Of a stretch of DNA of 64,000 bases, positions 1-10,639 are shown piece by piece. The stretch is from Pampus argenteus (Eukaryota > Chordata > Actinopteri > Scombriformes > Stromateidae): NCBI GenBank assembly GCA_036937835.1, contig CM072874.1:13406001-13470000 (forward strand), given 5' to 3'. The stretch's first letter is position 1. The number at the start of each line of letters is the position of its first letter. The notes under the pieces are model-generated. The model searched no databases and was not told the DNA's origin. It saw nothing but the letters and a program-made list of their open reading frames with translations. Made by a program: the position numbers and the translations under genes.

Positions 1-1360
1 AGTAAAAGTACATAAGTATTAGCAGCAACGCATTTAGTCAAAGTATTACAGTTTTTTGTTAATTGTTTACACACCAACACTGGTACTTGAGACACATTGA
101 CCAACCCCCCCGAACCAATTGACAATGACAATATATAACATATTTAGGTTATTTGTCTTTGCCATCAAGTTTCCTTATTGTATCCTAAATAGTGATTCAG
201 TGGCGCATGCTTGCAGCTTACATTTATATATATAATGTCACATAATTATTCAGAGGCCTGCCTGTATGCTGCACACGCTCTTGCACAGTTGAGCGATCTG
301 GAGAATGTGCAATGATATCAAATCACTTTGCAAAAAAATAATACATTTAAATCAATCCTCACCTATTTGCAGGCCTGCGCATTATTCATAGAAACAACTA
401 TTTTATATTTTGGAGCCGCTTCTTGGTTTTTGCAGTAGATGTGCAATTGGCTTTGATGTTTGTGTGGATGTGTGGACTATTGAGGGTGTTTAGATGGATG
501 CTCTACAAAAGCCTCACATCCTGGAAAACAACACTGTGCTCCTGAATAAATGCAGCATTACTGCATGGTATCCACTTGGAATCAAATTTACTCAGGGAGT
601 TGTATCGCAGCAGTGCCACTGAACACTGCATAATAAAGTGCCTGTGACAACATTTTCAAAAATCTACAGGCTTCACATTTAATAAAGGAGGCTCTATCCA
701 ACTTCACCAAAAGTAATCTTCTTCTTTAATCTGGGGTTTACATATTTAACCCTAGCTTCAGATAATTTCACAATCATCTTACAAGGGCATCTCAAACCCT
801 TGTAAATCATAGCTCTAGCCAAATACCAGCGTTTGGCTGGAATGTCATTTTTATGAGTAAATCTAGTGTAGTCTACATTTGCACAACATTATCTCAGCTT
901 TGCTATGTCACAAACTCATGAGACAAGACAGCTAACAGGTCTGTGAGTGGCTCACAATGAATCAGCGTCTTTAGCTGATGAAAGTGAAGTGTCCTATGCC
1001 CTGTTCTGGAAGCAGCAGCCCCATGAATCAGAATGTATATTGAGCTGTTAAAATAACCACTAAACTAGTAGAATAAAACTATGGAAACTTTACTATGATT
1101 GCTGAGTGCATCTTGGTTGTGGGTATAATAACAATGATCATAAAGGATGTCTTTCCAACCCTTTCTCCAAGACTCTGGCTTTCTTTCACATCCTGGGCCG
1201 TATCCCAAACTAACAGAGCATGTTAAACATTTCGGTTAAGCAGCTTTTGTACAGCAGCTTCAGAGTAACTGCAGTTGCAGCAGAACCTACTCTGTGCAAC
1301 AACCTTAGCAAGGTTATTCACTTCCCTCACTATGAGGAACATGAGACATAATGTGTGGCA
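1..1360. other. AT-rich non-coding DNA
   Basis: I see no gene, splice-bounded ORF or recognisable repeat here. The stretch has typical AT-rich intergenic composition with short TA runs near 224-236. It ends at the SINE head. Confidence 0.5.
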
Positions 1361-1500
1361 GTTGTGGCTCAGGTGGTGGATCGGGTGGTCCATTAAAGGG
1401 TTGGTGGTTCGTTCCCTAGCTCCTCCTGGTGACATGCCAAAGTGTCTTTGAGCAAGACACTGAATCCCAAACTACTACTAAACCACTAAAGGGTGATGAA
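1361..1500 (+). repeat. tRNA-derived SINE fragment
   Basis: The segment begins with a tRNA-like head. An A-box-like TGGCTCAGGTGG lies at about 1364-1375 and a B-box-like GGTTCGTTCC at 1406-1415, the spacing expected of an internal pol III promoter. It continues into the sequence AAGTGTCTTTGAGCAAGACA and a tail reading CTGAATCCCAAACTACT, which are typical of a widespread fish tRNA-SINE. The B box carries a change from the GGTTCGANNCC consensus, so the copy is old. No target-site duplication could be fixed by eye. Confidence 0.7.
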
Positions 1501-2590
1501 TTGTTTCTCTTTTTTCTGCAAAACTAAAAACAAAGTGCTACACAAGTGCACTTCATTTAATATTTATATACTTCACTTAGTTGACATCTGTGTCGTCACT
1601 GTTACTTTAGATGGCAGGGACGTGTTGTCAACGACAACTAGACTAGATACACAGATGCAACAGTGTTCATTTTGAATTTTAAATTTAGTTTTAGCCTTAG
1701 TTGCTAACTAAAAATTACTTTTAATTTAAGTCATAATTTTCTCAGACAGCTTCATGATACTGTATTGGATTTGGCTGAAGGATATTTCTCCTGGCTGCAA
1801 ACAAGAAAGCATACCTTGAATTATGTGTTTTGTCATTTAGGCTGAGAATGTGTTACTGACTTACAGTACTTCTTTCCTTTATCACATAAAAAATGAAAGT
1901 TTGTAAAATAAAGAGCAATCTCCACTAAGGGGAGTGACAAGAATCACAATAGAAAAACAACTACGTGTTTCAGCACAGAGCCTTTTCTTCTCACAGTTTT
2001 CTTTTTCATTTTTCTCATTTGTATGTAGTTTTACAATTTTACATATTCCCAACCCGTATTTGCTACATAGGTTGTGTCCACCTTCGGATACATGCGTCAC
2101 AAGGAAAGATCTACAATACACAATACCCCCACATTCACCTCATCATGAGTTACACTGATGAAGAATAAAGTGAACAGTTCATCTACCTACAGTGAGCCAA
2201 AAAGTGCCTCTGCCACCATAGTGTGCAGTTTATGATTCAACCAGCTAAAAGGATAATTAAGAAACCTTCCCTCCCTCTGAGGACCACAAGTTAATGCAGC
2301 TGTCAGTGAAGTGACAAAATGTAACTCTCTTCTAGGTCATATGCTGTGTTTTTATTATGCCATTATTTTCATGAGCCACTATAAAACAATGTCATAACTG
2401 TAACAGTGTCACACTGTGCAACATCGACAGTGATTCTACAATATGTTAGTCTCTTATTTTGATTTATGCTCTATATATGGGTGGAGTATGAAGAGTTCCT
2501 ACTGTTTACTGTTAGTATGTTTGTGCTATATGTAATAAGGTAAATTGTATAGTGTGTATACATTGTATACATTTTCTAATGTGAATTTGG
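1501..2590. other. Non-coding, nothing recognised
   Basis: ORFs on both strands around 1880-2170 overlap each other antisense and lack splice context or family resemblance. No repeat family was recognised. Confidence 0.45.
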
Positions 2591-2592
2591 CA

Positions 2593-2907
2593 ACCCTAGC
2601 CAGAGCATTGCTAAAAAAGATACATAAAACCAAGCATACTGCCCTGCATAATCATAAAGAAAAAGGTTTTCCTAGTTTGGTATGGAAGAATTTGACTGAC
2701 TTATCGCCAAACATCAGTGTCCAAATCCAATAATGCTCTTGTGGCTTAATCAGAGAAAATGCTGGCAGCCAGACTTGAAAATCTTGTGGAGAACCTTCCC
2801 AGAAGACCTGGGGATGTTCTAGGAACATTTTCTTGGAATGAGAAGTTCTACAATCACAAATGGATGTAATATTATGGTGTACACATACTTTTGGTCACAC
2901 ATTAGTG
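2593..2907 (+). mobile_element. Tc1/mariner-like transposon remnant (internally deleted)
   Basis: The right edge reads GGTGTACACATACTTTTGG, the usual terminal sequence of a fish Tc1-like family (TIR near 2876-2907). Inside, from about 2731 one frame gives NALVA then a stop, then SEKMLAARLENLVENLPRR, which resembles the C-terminal tail of Tc1/mariner transposases (family pattern NALVAEW..AARFQNLVESLPRR). The catalytic part (the DLNPIE..W block) is missing between about 2700 and 2715, so the copy is internally deleted and dead. The matching left TIR was not found. It lies about 450 bp upstream of the insulin promoter. Confidence 0.65.
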
Positions 2908-3149
2908 CGCACTCTGACTAACTAACACTATTACTTGAGGCCATTTGAGGGTGACAATTTTTAAAATTATTTATTTATTTTATTATTAAGCAAATTTTCT
3001 TAAGTGAGACCTAAGAGAAACGCACACCTGCTCCATCACAAACACTGTAGCTTTGTGTCATCTGCCCCACATAACAGACAGAGGTGGGCTGCTGCTCAGC
3101 AGAAGGCAAAAAGCTGATCAGTATTGGAGTTAAGAGGTGATCAGATCAT

Positions 3150-3335
3150 GCTGGCTCATTAGCTTGGTTTGTTTTACTAAGTGTTGTTGCAAAGTGTTTC
3201 CAGCCAACTGCTCAATCAGCACTAAAGTGCCTTAACATCTGCTGAATGGTAACTTTGACACCAACTTTGACAGAACAGCAGGCGTGCCCAGGTAGTGGTG
3301 GGAGTATTAATGAAGAAGAGGTCCTCCATATAGCT
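3150..3335 (+). promoter_or_regulatory. Putative insulin promoter
   Basis: Directly upstream of insulin exon 1. A TATA-like CATATAG lies at 3327-3333, which would place transcription start near 3358. Further up are elements of the kind known in vertebrate insulin promoters: two E-boxes (CAACTG 3205-3210 and CATCTG 3236-3241), a TAAT/ATTA homeodomain-type core (3158-3161) and TATTAATG near 3305. A 10-bp direct repeat AACTTTGACA occurs at 3251-3260 and 3263-3272 and resembles paired nuclear-receptor half-sites. The positions are seen in sequence; factor binding is inference. Confidence 0.5.
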
Positions 3336-3357
3336 CTACACCAACCAGCTCTCAGCA

Positions 3358-3420
3358 GCCCTGCTACTGCTCCTCCACACTGTCCTTCATCCATCTCCTC
3401 CTTTTCTTTTGAATCTGCAG
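3358..3420 (+). other. Insulin untranslated exon 1 (predicted)
   Basis: The 3' end is set by a near-consensus donor, CTGCAG at 3415-3420 followed by GTGAGC. The 5' end is only estimated from the TATA-like box 25-30 bp upstream. Intron 1 would be 3421-3591 (171 bp), ending in TGTGTGTCTAG, with exon 2 starting at 3592, 12 bp before the ATG. A short non-coding first exon followed by an intron in the 5' UTR is the usual architecture of vertebrate insulin genes. Confidence 0.55.
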
Positions 3421-3603
3421 GTGAGCTGTTCTCTCCATCTTCTACTCTTCCTCTACTATCTACCCCTTCATCTTTTTCATCCCCGTGTACCGTTTTTATC
3501 AGTCCTCCGTTTCCTTCTCTCCTCTTTGTTTTTTATCTTGATCTGAGCTTTCCTGCTTCACATCGTCATTTAAACATGTTTGTGTGTCTAGCTCGTCTCG
3601 GTC

Positions 3604-4238
3604 ATGGCAACGCTGTGGCTCCATTCTGCCTCTCTGCTGATCCTACTGGTCATGTCATGCCCGGGGTCCAAAGCCGTTTCGTCACAGCACCTGTGTGGCC
3701 ATATCCTGGTCGATGCCCTGTACTTAGTCTGCGCGGAAAGAGGCTTTTTCTACCCCACGGAAGACAACGTCTCTGTGCTGCGTGAGACTACCAACTGCAA
3801 AACACTTAACAGGACAGAACAACATCACTAAGGCACACTTTATCTTAAAACCTGAAACTTCAGTGTTCCAATGATGCATGTACACTTAGGCCGGAGAATA
3901 AAAGAGGAGCAACATTTCAGACCAGTATGTGTGAGAGGGGGTTATCCCATGACATTTTAGGGCCTAATACACCCACACATGTCTCAATTTTTACAAGCTT
4001 TGTTTGTTTGTTCTAACTTTAAACCAGAACGTTTGACTTTTGCCTTTGAATGCCTGCCCCATCAGGTTCCCTACCTCCAAAGGCAGACAGAGCAGCACCT
4101 ACAGACGACGACAAAGAAGTCACAAATTTTCTCCAAAACTCCAAGAACCAGATGGAGATGATGGTGAAGCGAGGCATTGTGGAGCAGTGCTGCCACAGGC
4201 CCTGCAGCATCTTTGAGCTTGAGAACTACTGCAACTGA
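3604..4238 (+). CDS. ins: Preproinsulin, divergent B chain (two coding exons)
   Basis: Coding exons are 3604-3781 and 4066-4238. The 284-bp phase-1 intron has donor GTGAGA and acceptor CCCATCAG and splits Arg60, as in other insulin genes. The 116-residue product has a signal peptide (about 1-24, ending GSKA), B chain from Val25, C-peptide, Lys94-Arg95, and A chain 96-116 (GIVEQCCHRPC start, NYCN end). Cysteines 31, 43, 101, 102, 106 and 115 give the three standard disulfides. The B chain departs from the family: HLCGHILVDAL replaces HLCGSHLVDAL, removing zinc-binding His B10; Ala replaces Gly B20; and GFFYPTEDN replaces GFFYNPKRD, so the dibasic B/C processing site is Thr-Glu. The frame and splice sites are intact. 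Known function is secreted hormone control of glucose and growth through the insulin receptor; whether this copy works normally is uncertain. It is probably the second teleost insulin paralogue (insb-type); the paralogue assignment is inferred from divergence only. Confidence 0.93.
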
Positions 4239-4449
4239 ACAGCCAGCTTGGACCCCTGCAATGTAACCCTTTGGTCATTGTTTGTTTAGCCTAGCTTAGC
4301 ATAGCTGTCCTTGTTGGCCAAACTAACCTGCAGCATGTATTGTTTCCTTTAAGTCTAGTCTAGTCTTTTCTTTTAGTCTAGCCCTCACTGACCAATCTGA
4401 AGCATGTTAAAAACAGGGTGTCACATGACCTGTGTAGACAGCTGCAATG

Positions 4450-4455
4450 ATTAAA
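4450..4455 (+). terminator. Candidate poly(A) signal ATTAAA for insulin
   Basis: This is an ATTAAA hexamer 212 bp after the insulin stop codon, a plausible 3' UTR length for a fish insulin mRNA. The cleavage site was not determined. Confidence 0.4.
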
Positions 4456-4499
4456 AGAGAAACAACAACTGAAACACTCGGCTGAAATGGCTCCTGTGT

Positions 4500-5411
4500 A
4501 GAGACATTGTGAGAGGAAAGCGTAGCTTTGCCTTGATGTGCTCAGTAATTTGTCCTAGCTGCTCTCGTAACTTTAGGAGATATATGGCAGGGTGAGCAGA
4601 GAAGTAAGTATGGAGTATATTGTACCATGAAGGTCCCTTATTTCCTATATTATGTGGTCCTTGCACTAGTGAGTATATCACCAATGCTTGAGTTGCAGTA
4701 ACACGACCCTACCGCTGATGTTGTTCTTGGAAAGAAAAAGACTAATTGTGATTCGGAATAGATACTGCACATTTGCATTATGCCAGTTTGAAAAGATGAT
4801 CGGTCAGCAGTTTGCCAGGTTCATGCTGGCAGCTTCTCTTTGATTGAAGTGCTGTTTGATGGTCACTATTTAGAACAGTACAGTAAACGCTCTATAGATA
4901 ATGAAATTAAACATTATGTGCGAGGCTTACACAGTATCATGTGGTTGTAAGTAGTCTTTTTCTAAATGAGCTATGAAACAAATACATGATTGTGTGTGTG
5001 TGTGTGTGTGTGTGTTCTGTCACATTTAGCAGAGAACAGCACTCCCCCCTGCTGGCTGCTCTGCAGATCTGCTGGAATTGAAATATGTCTTTTGAAACCT
5101 CATAAACATTATAGAAGCAGAAAGAAAGATTTTACCCACAGGGAAAAGTATAATAAATAACGTTAGCATAAATTAATGTAAGTAGTTTCTAAATTATCTT
5201 TCCCATGATGTTCCAGTATTTTGAAATTTAAACACATCCTGCTGGCTACATGCAGTGTTCTGTAGTTGATAGAGAGAAAGTCAGGCTTCATAATTAGGAA
5301 CAATTACACAGTTTCATATGACTTGCAAAGTTTAGTACCATGGTAATAATCATAAAGCAAATGCATTAGGGATTTCAATGCGTTACTGTCCTCCACTGAA
5401 CACTTGGGAAG

Positions 5412-5472
<61 letters not shown>

Positions 5473-6430
5473 ACGTCTTTTAGTATTCCACTTGAGACAT
5501 TGTGCCTCCATATTGCAATTTCCTATTTGGGTCTTATCTAGAGCAACCTGGAGCTGCTCTCCAGTGAAGCTTCACGCAGCTCCGTCTGCTCACCTGCTGC
5601 TATTCCATCTTCTATTTCTCTCTCTTTCACTCCATTCTCACTTTCACCCTCCTCTTGCTTCATGTGCAATGTCACAATTAGTATGCTAAGAACCAGTAAA
5701 GCTTTACCTGGACATCAGTCACTCAGGCAGGCAGGCAGCTGTCTTACTGTCTGTCAGTCAGCTGATGAGTCCCTAGTTCACACTACTGTTGAATTAGATT
5801 AAATTGCTCGGTTGATCGCTCAGCCACTTACTCACCAACAGTCATATTTTTTTTTGTTTGTTTGTTTGTTTTTATTCTCACCTTGTTTTGCATGCTGAGG
5901 AACATACTGTACCTGCACAAGTACAATACATAAATAGATATATTCACACACAAAAAAAAAAAAATCACAAAAAATAGAGATATATTAAAAGAAGCAATGC
6001 CTAGCTGTTCAATTGCTTTCCCACCATTGTGGAGGTGGCTTGTGTTTACTTTAGCCCTCACACTGAATAGCCAAAAGTGCTCCTGAGTGCTCTCTAGGAC
6101 AGGAATGACCCCGAGTGATGGTGATACTTCACTATAGAGACACGATGCAAGGCTCCCTCTGACAGTTACACTCCTGGCTTGCGGTGTATAATGAATATCT
6201 AAAAAGAAGCAGAATAATTGACATGACACTTCTCAAGATAGGTTTATACAATACACGGCTGACAGGGTAACATAATATATCACTTTTGACTGGGTGTTTT
6301 TCTTATGAGGCACGTGTGAAAAGGTGTGTGACAGTTTGCTTTTGAACAGTGAGATACAGGATCCTTAAAAAAGCGCTACACACTGGCAGGTAGAGTAGAA
6401 GACTGGTCCTGTGTTTCTCCCATGATTACA
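4500..6430. other. Non-coding DNA downstream of insulin
   Basis: I see no recognisable gene. The stretch contains a (TG)n run at 4991-5015, the CA microsatellite at 5412-5468, a (TTTG)n run near 5850-5872 and A-rich tracts near 5950. ORFs here translate simple repeats or pyrimidine-rich DNA. Confidence 0.5.
5412..5468. repeat. (AC)n microsatellite
   Basis: About 28 AC units interrupted once by a G near 5436. The His-Thr-rich ORF across it is an artefact. Confidence 0.97.
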
Positions 6431-6440
6431 TTCTGTTCAG

Positions 6441-6518
6441 GCCCTGTTGCAGGGAGAAGGAGGAAGATCAAGCTTCAGCCACAGAATATGAATTTGATAT
6501 CTGCAATGCAGCCAAGAG
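6441..6518 (+). other. Candidate internal exon, unidentified
   Basis: A 78-bp segment bounded by an acceptor TTCTGTTCAG (ending 6440) and a good donor AAGAG/GTACGT (GT at 6519). One frame is open across it and protein-like (CREKEEDQASATEYEFDIC, then NAAKR), with phase-2 splice sites at both ends so the exon would be skippable in frame. A second frame is also open, which weakens the call. I do not recognise the family and found no partner exons. Confidence 0.25.
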
Positions 6519-6519
6519 G

Positions 6520-7609
6520 TACGTTCAACAGCCTGCCTGTTTTGGCACTGGACAGTAAAGATCTGTCTTTGTGTGCCAGCTGATTTTTTATGAAATATCA
6601 ATCATTGGTTTAATAGTAAATATCAGAGTCAACATAAATTATATTTCTTCTGTTGACACACGTCACTGTACCCGAATAAGATTTTATTTAACACAGAGTT
6701 TTGTTTGTCAATTTGTCATTCTGCCGTCCAAAGTTTTTATGCTTGCATATCTGACATGATCATTATCATTCTAAAAAAGATACACATGGATCCCAACGAA
6801 ATGTCTGAATAATAGATAATAATAAATCAAGCACCAATGAAATAATAATAATAAAAAAAAAAAAAACTGATGACGGACAATGCAGCTGAACAGATCAGAC
6901 AACTAAGAAAAACACACGAGCTGAAAACAGAAACCCTGAGTGATTGGCGTAAAGCCTGAAACATTTGAGCTGTACAGTACTTAGTCAAGATCTAGCTTGT
7001 AACAGTGAATTATTCATGGAAAGGTGCATGTTTCCGTCACAATGGGCTACACTGAATGAAAGGTCAGTAAAGTCCATCCAACAGCAGCATGAAGAATCAG
7101 TGCCTGTTACACAAAGTTATATAACAGGTACCCCTACATGGATTATTTAAAGTAGTAGATTCTTTATTTGAATGAAGCTTATTACAGCAACAAACCATAT
7201 TACCACTTATTACATTTTCTAAATAAAATAAAAATTACTTAATTCATGAGTAACCTTTTTCTTATGGTATTCAATTGTACTTAAAATACAAATGATATGT
7301 TAATTGTAGGTGCCAAGTGATCTGTAACAGTACCATACAGCAACAACAACAACAACATATCAAACTAGTTCAAATCAGCCCTAAGGCCACAACAAGCCCT
7401 TGCCAAGCCAGATATTCATTGTTAGTTTTTTTCTGCCTGGACCTGACTCAAGAATTAAGAGGTTCCCCTATATAATGACACTTCTCGATAGTCCCAAGGC
7501 ATGTAAACATCCCATTACATTATAGCTGCTTTCTCCTGACTGCAGCGCAGTGTTGTCTTGCCGTTTGTTCTCAGTGCTTTTGTCTTTTCATTACAGTTGG
7601 CCCAGGTGG

Positions 7610-7653
<44 letters not shown>

Positions 7654-9640
7654 TGTCTCATCTGTTTAACATGGTCTGGTCTGAGTTTTCTGCAGGTGTT
7701 TATAACTGGGGGAATCGCATGTTTATTCATTATCAAATGGTGTGTGGTTCCAAATTACAAAACCATAATCCCAGTGGTATCAAGTTCATGTGTGTCCAGA
7801 TACTTTAGAAAACCCACAAACCTCACTGTGGACGTACCCATTGAAAATAAACAGCAACTTATGTGAATTGTCCTCAATAAAAATCAAACAACAAGGTTAA
7901 ATGCCACAAAAGGTGAGTGAGGTGAATATTTGGGGTTATGAAACTGCAGACCTAAACAGTACCTACAAGGTTGCTGTTGGTGACCATTACAAATTGAACT
8001 AAAGTGAAAACTGGAATCCACAGGGCAATTCAGGGTAATCTAATGCTCTTCTTCTGACTGAGTGTTTTCCATGGAACATACTGTGGAGAATCACTAACTG
8101 ACCTGTGAGGATGTTTTTTTTTTATTTTGTCATTGTCTGTCTCTCTAATATGGCCAATCAAACTTAAACATACACTGAGCTGTATAGACACCTAGACCTG
8201 GATAGAATTGGACGTATTGATTGGTGATTGCGAAACCTAACCACAATGACAACAGATGATTGTGATTTGATCCCTGAGGCCTGAATGAAACTTTGGTTTT
8301 TCGAAACAAAGCCTCTCACCTATAATTTCACATCGATCAACTCCTGTGGTTCAGTCTATCCTGTCCCTTTGGATTAGAGATGGAAAATTGAAAGAAGGGA
8401 GGTAAGCTCAACTTTCCCAACCTCACCTGAACGCTACAGCATCAAAAAAATCAAAGAATATGAAATGGCACAATGTCAATAGGACATTGTGTTGCCTGAG
8501 GCAACATGGCATTGAAAAATAGCTTGAAGAATAGTGTGTGCGGGAAAATCTGGCCAATCCTGACAGCTCAAGGTCATACAATACCATCAAACACAAAACG
8601 AAGCACAGAGATAGTGTATATACACATAAACCTTCATGCGCACATATACACACTAGTAGCATCCTATCGCTGTTAACACATTTGCCCTTCCTGATGCAAA
8701 ACATCAGATTTCATTATTACGGAAAAAACCAAATCAAGTTGGTTTCAACAGTACAAATTCAATTTCAGCACTGACAGGCCTTGAGAAAATGTACACTGGG
8801 GCCGCTTCATAGTACAGCACATAATCACCGCGGGCGGGGATGGAGTTCATTATGTTGTGTTTGTATATCGTTATCTCTGAAAATGTGTACCAATGTGTGT
8901 TCAACATGAGCAGCGGCTCGCAAAAAATTACTACAGTTGATAATGATCTAGAGCTAGGCTAATATCCAAATGTTTTCGATAAATGGACCTATCTGTCGAA
9001 AAAAAAAAGGGAGAGAGAAAGAGAGAGTTGGTGTGAGGTGGAGGGAATGATCCACCTACACACTCACACCATCCACCTCAGACAATATCTGTATAACAAT
9101 GTAATTATAATGGTTCTCTCCTCCACAGTTCCCCCCATCTTTAGTAACAATGGTAGCAGCACCAGATCTGTGTCTGACTGTTTTGGCAAAGCACTGGCTA
9201 TGTAATCAGGTGAAGTGAATGACAGTCACATTGAAGAACAACCACCCTTTAAAGCATTAATCACAAGATAATTGGATTGAAAATTGGGAGACGTCTTTGT
9301 ATTCCATTAGCTTGGAGTGGATTTCTCATCACTCTCTGGCAGTGAGCACTTCTTTTTTTTACATACCACATGCTCTTTCCCACTCCGCCTGAGGCTTTGA
9401 GAAGAATATAGAAAAAGACAGAGAGAGAAAAGACAGATAATGTAAAATAAAAAAAAATAAAAAAAGAGAATACAGAGCAGAGAGAAAGAGAGAGAGAGGG
9501 AAGAGGAGGAGTTTGGTAAATCTGATTCACTTAATTTTGTATAAAGGGGGATGATGTCCTCAAAGGGTAAATTGATCCAGTCATTGTGATGAATAGGCTC
9601 AATTAACCCAGCCAGTGTGGGACAGGGGTGAGTACATGTG
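6520..9640. other. Non-coding DNA with simple repeats
   Basis: No gene recognised. There is a (CAA)n run near 7340-7355, a CA tract at 7613-7651, AAT-rich and A-rich tracts at 6838-6866, and purine-rich runs near 9005-9030 and 9478-9500. A splice-like open segment at 9129-9209 is discussed among the rejected items. Confidence 0.45.
7613..7651. repeat. (AC)n microsatellite
   Basis: Nineteen uninterrupted AC units plus an extra A. Confidence 0.97.
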
Positions 9641-9780
9641 TTAGGAAACACCCCCCTTGTTGGCTAATTTCTCAGACATCATCTTATATATCTTCAAGTA
9701 AAGAACTAATGGGTTGTCATTTTCTCCTTCTCCTGTCTTTCTCCCCTTTATTTCTTTTTCTAAATCTTCCATACGTGCAT
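9641..9780 (-). other. Candidate terminal exon or ORF remnant, unidentified
   Basis: On the minus strand, a good acceptor (pyrimidine-rich, ending TTTTACAG, complement of 9781-9788) opens a 46-codon frame beginning ARMEDLEKEIKGRKTGEGEN and ending ANKGGVS before a TAA. The segment is charged and helix-like. No family is recognised and no other exon of a minus-strand gene was found at higher coordinates. It may be a real last exon, a piece of a retrotransposon ORF, or chance. Confidence 0.22.
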
Positions 9781-9789
9781 CTGTAAAAC

Positions 9790-10639
9790 AAATAAAGACA
9801 CCGCTGGTTTGTAAATAGTTATTATTTGTGTTATTTATTTGCAAAATGCAAAATATGTACACACGATCACACACCTGATCTCTATAATTTGACACGTTAG
9901 TATGTGTGTAGCGTAAAAAAAAAATCCAATGACTACAAAACAATCAACTCAAGGTCAATTTATTTACTTTTTCTGGAACTTTAAACCGTAGCATGCAGTA
10001 TTTACTGATGCCAAGCAGCATCCCTCATTATTTAATTAGCTGTTCAATAATATTTAACAGTCAATATCCCAAATGACAGATCAATTCTAACCACCTATTC
10101 TTGACCCCATATGTCTAATATCAATTGGAGCGGAACAGACATTTTGACTCAGGTGTTTCTAATAACATTAACGGTGGTTCTGTTCTACTGACGTGTCTAA
10201 GGAAGCCATGACAGTGTGACAGCACACTCAGAAAGTATTTACACCTGTTGCACCTGTTTTTTTTTCTTCAATGTGTCTGAATGTCTTCCATGAAAAAGCG
10301 CTACTTCAATCTGTCCTCACCCGAGAGCCACGGTGAACGCATCACAGATGACTTTAAGTATTGTGGCGGATTATGTGGCTGTGTACAGAATGCCCTTAGT
10401 AACATCTCCTTGACTCTACCGTTAGCTTTGTTAGCTGTGGGGTGGGACAAATTATATCTCCATCTAGTCTCATCAGTACATGGAGCCCGTCCACCTCACC
10501 AGAGGTCTAATAAAGGAAGAAGTGAAAGCACCTGTACATGTGGTTGTGTGCAGGGCCTTTAAAAAATAGCTCTAATCTGTCAGATTAAGTGAGTTGTTTT
10601 TTTTGTTTTGTTTTTTTTTTGGCTCACAGGCCAGAAGTA
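9790..10639. other. Non-coding, possibly 5' part of the adjacent hAT remnant
   Basis: The 10281-10562 stretch holds a 93-codon ORF with no recognised domain. It runs straight into the BED-finger piece and may be leader sequence of the transposon. Poly-T tracts lie near 10257-10266 and 10597-10620. Confidence 0.3.

Noticed and set aside
3246..3785. 179-codon + strand ORF overlapping the insulin promoter and exon 2
   Set aside because: It runs through the promoter, exon 1 and intron 1 and reads exon 2 in the wrong frame; the insulin frame starts at 3604.
5378..5689. 103-codon + strand ORF
   Set aside because: It is built on the CA repeat at 5412-5468 and pyrimidine-rich DNA; no domain and no splice logic.
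6870..6957. Short open frame with a helix-like peptide after a poly-A run
   Set aside because: No acceptor (preceded by A13) and no recognised protein; probably chance.
9129..9209. 81-bp open segment between CTCCACAG and CAG/GTGAAG
   Set aside because: The splice signals are fair and the frame is open, but the segment is short, the encoded peptide matches nothing I know and there is no partner exon. By chance several such segments are expected in 64 kb.
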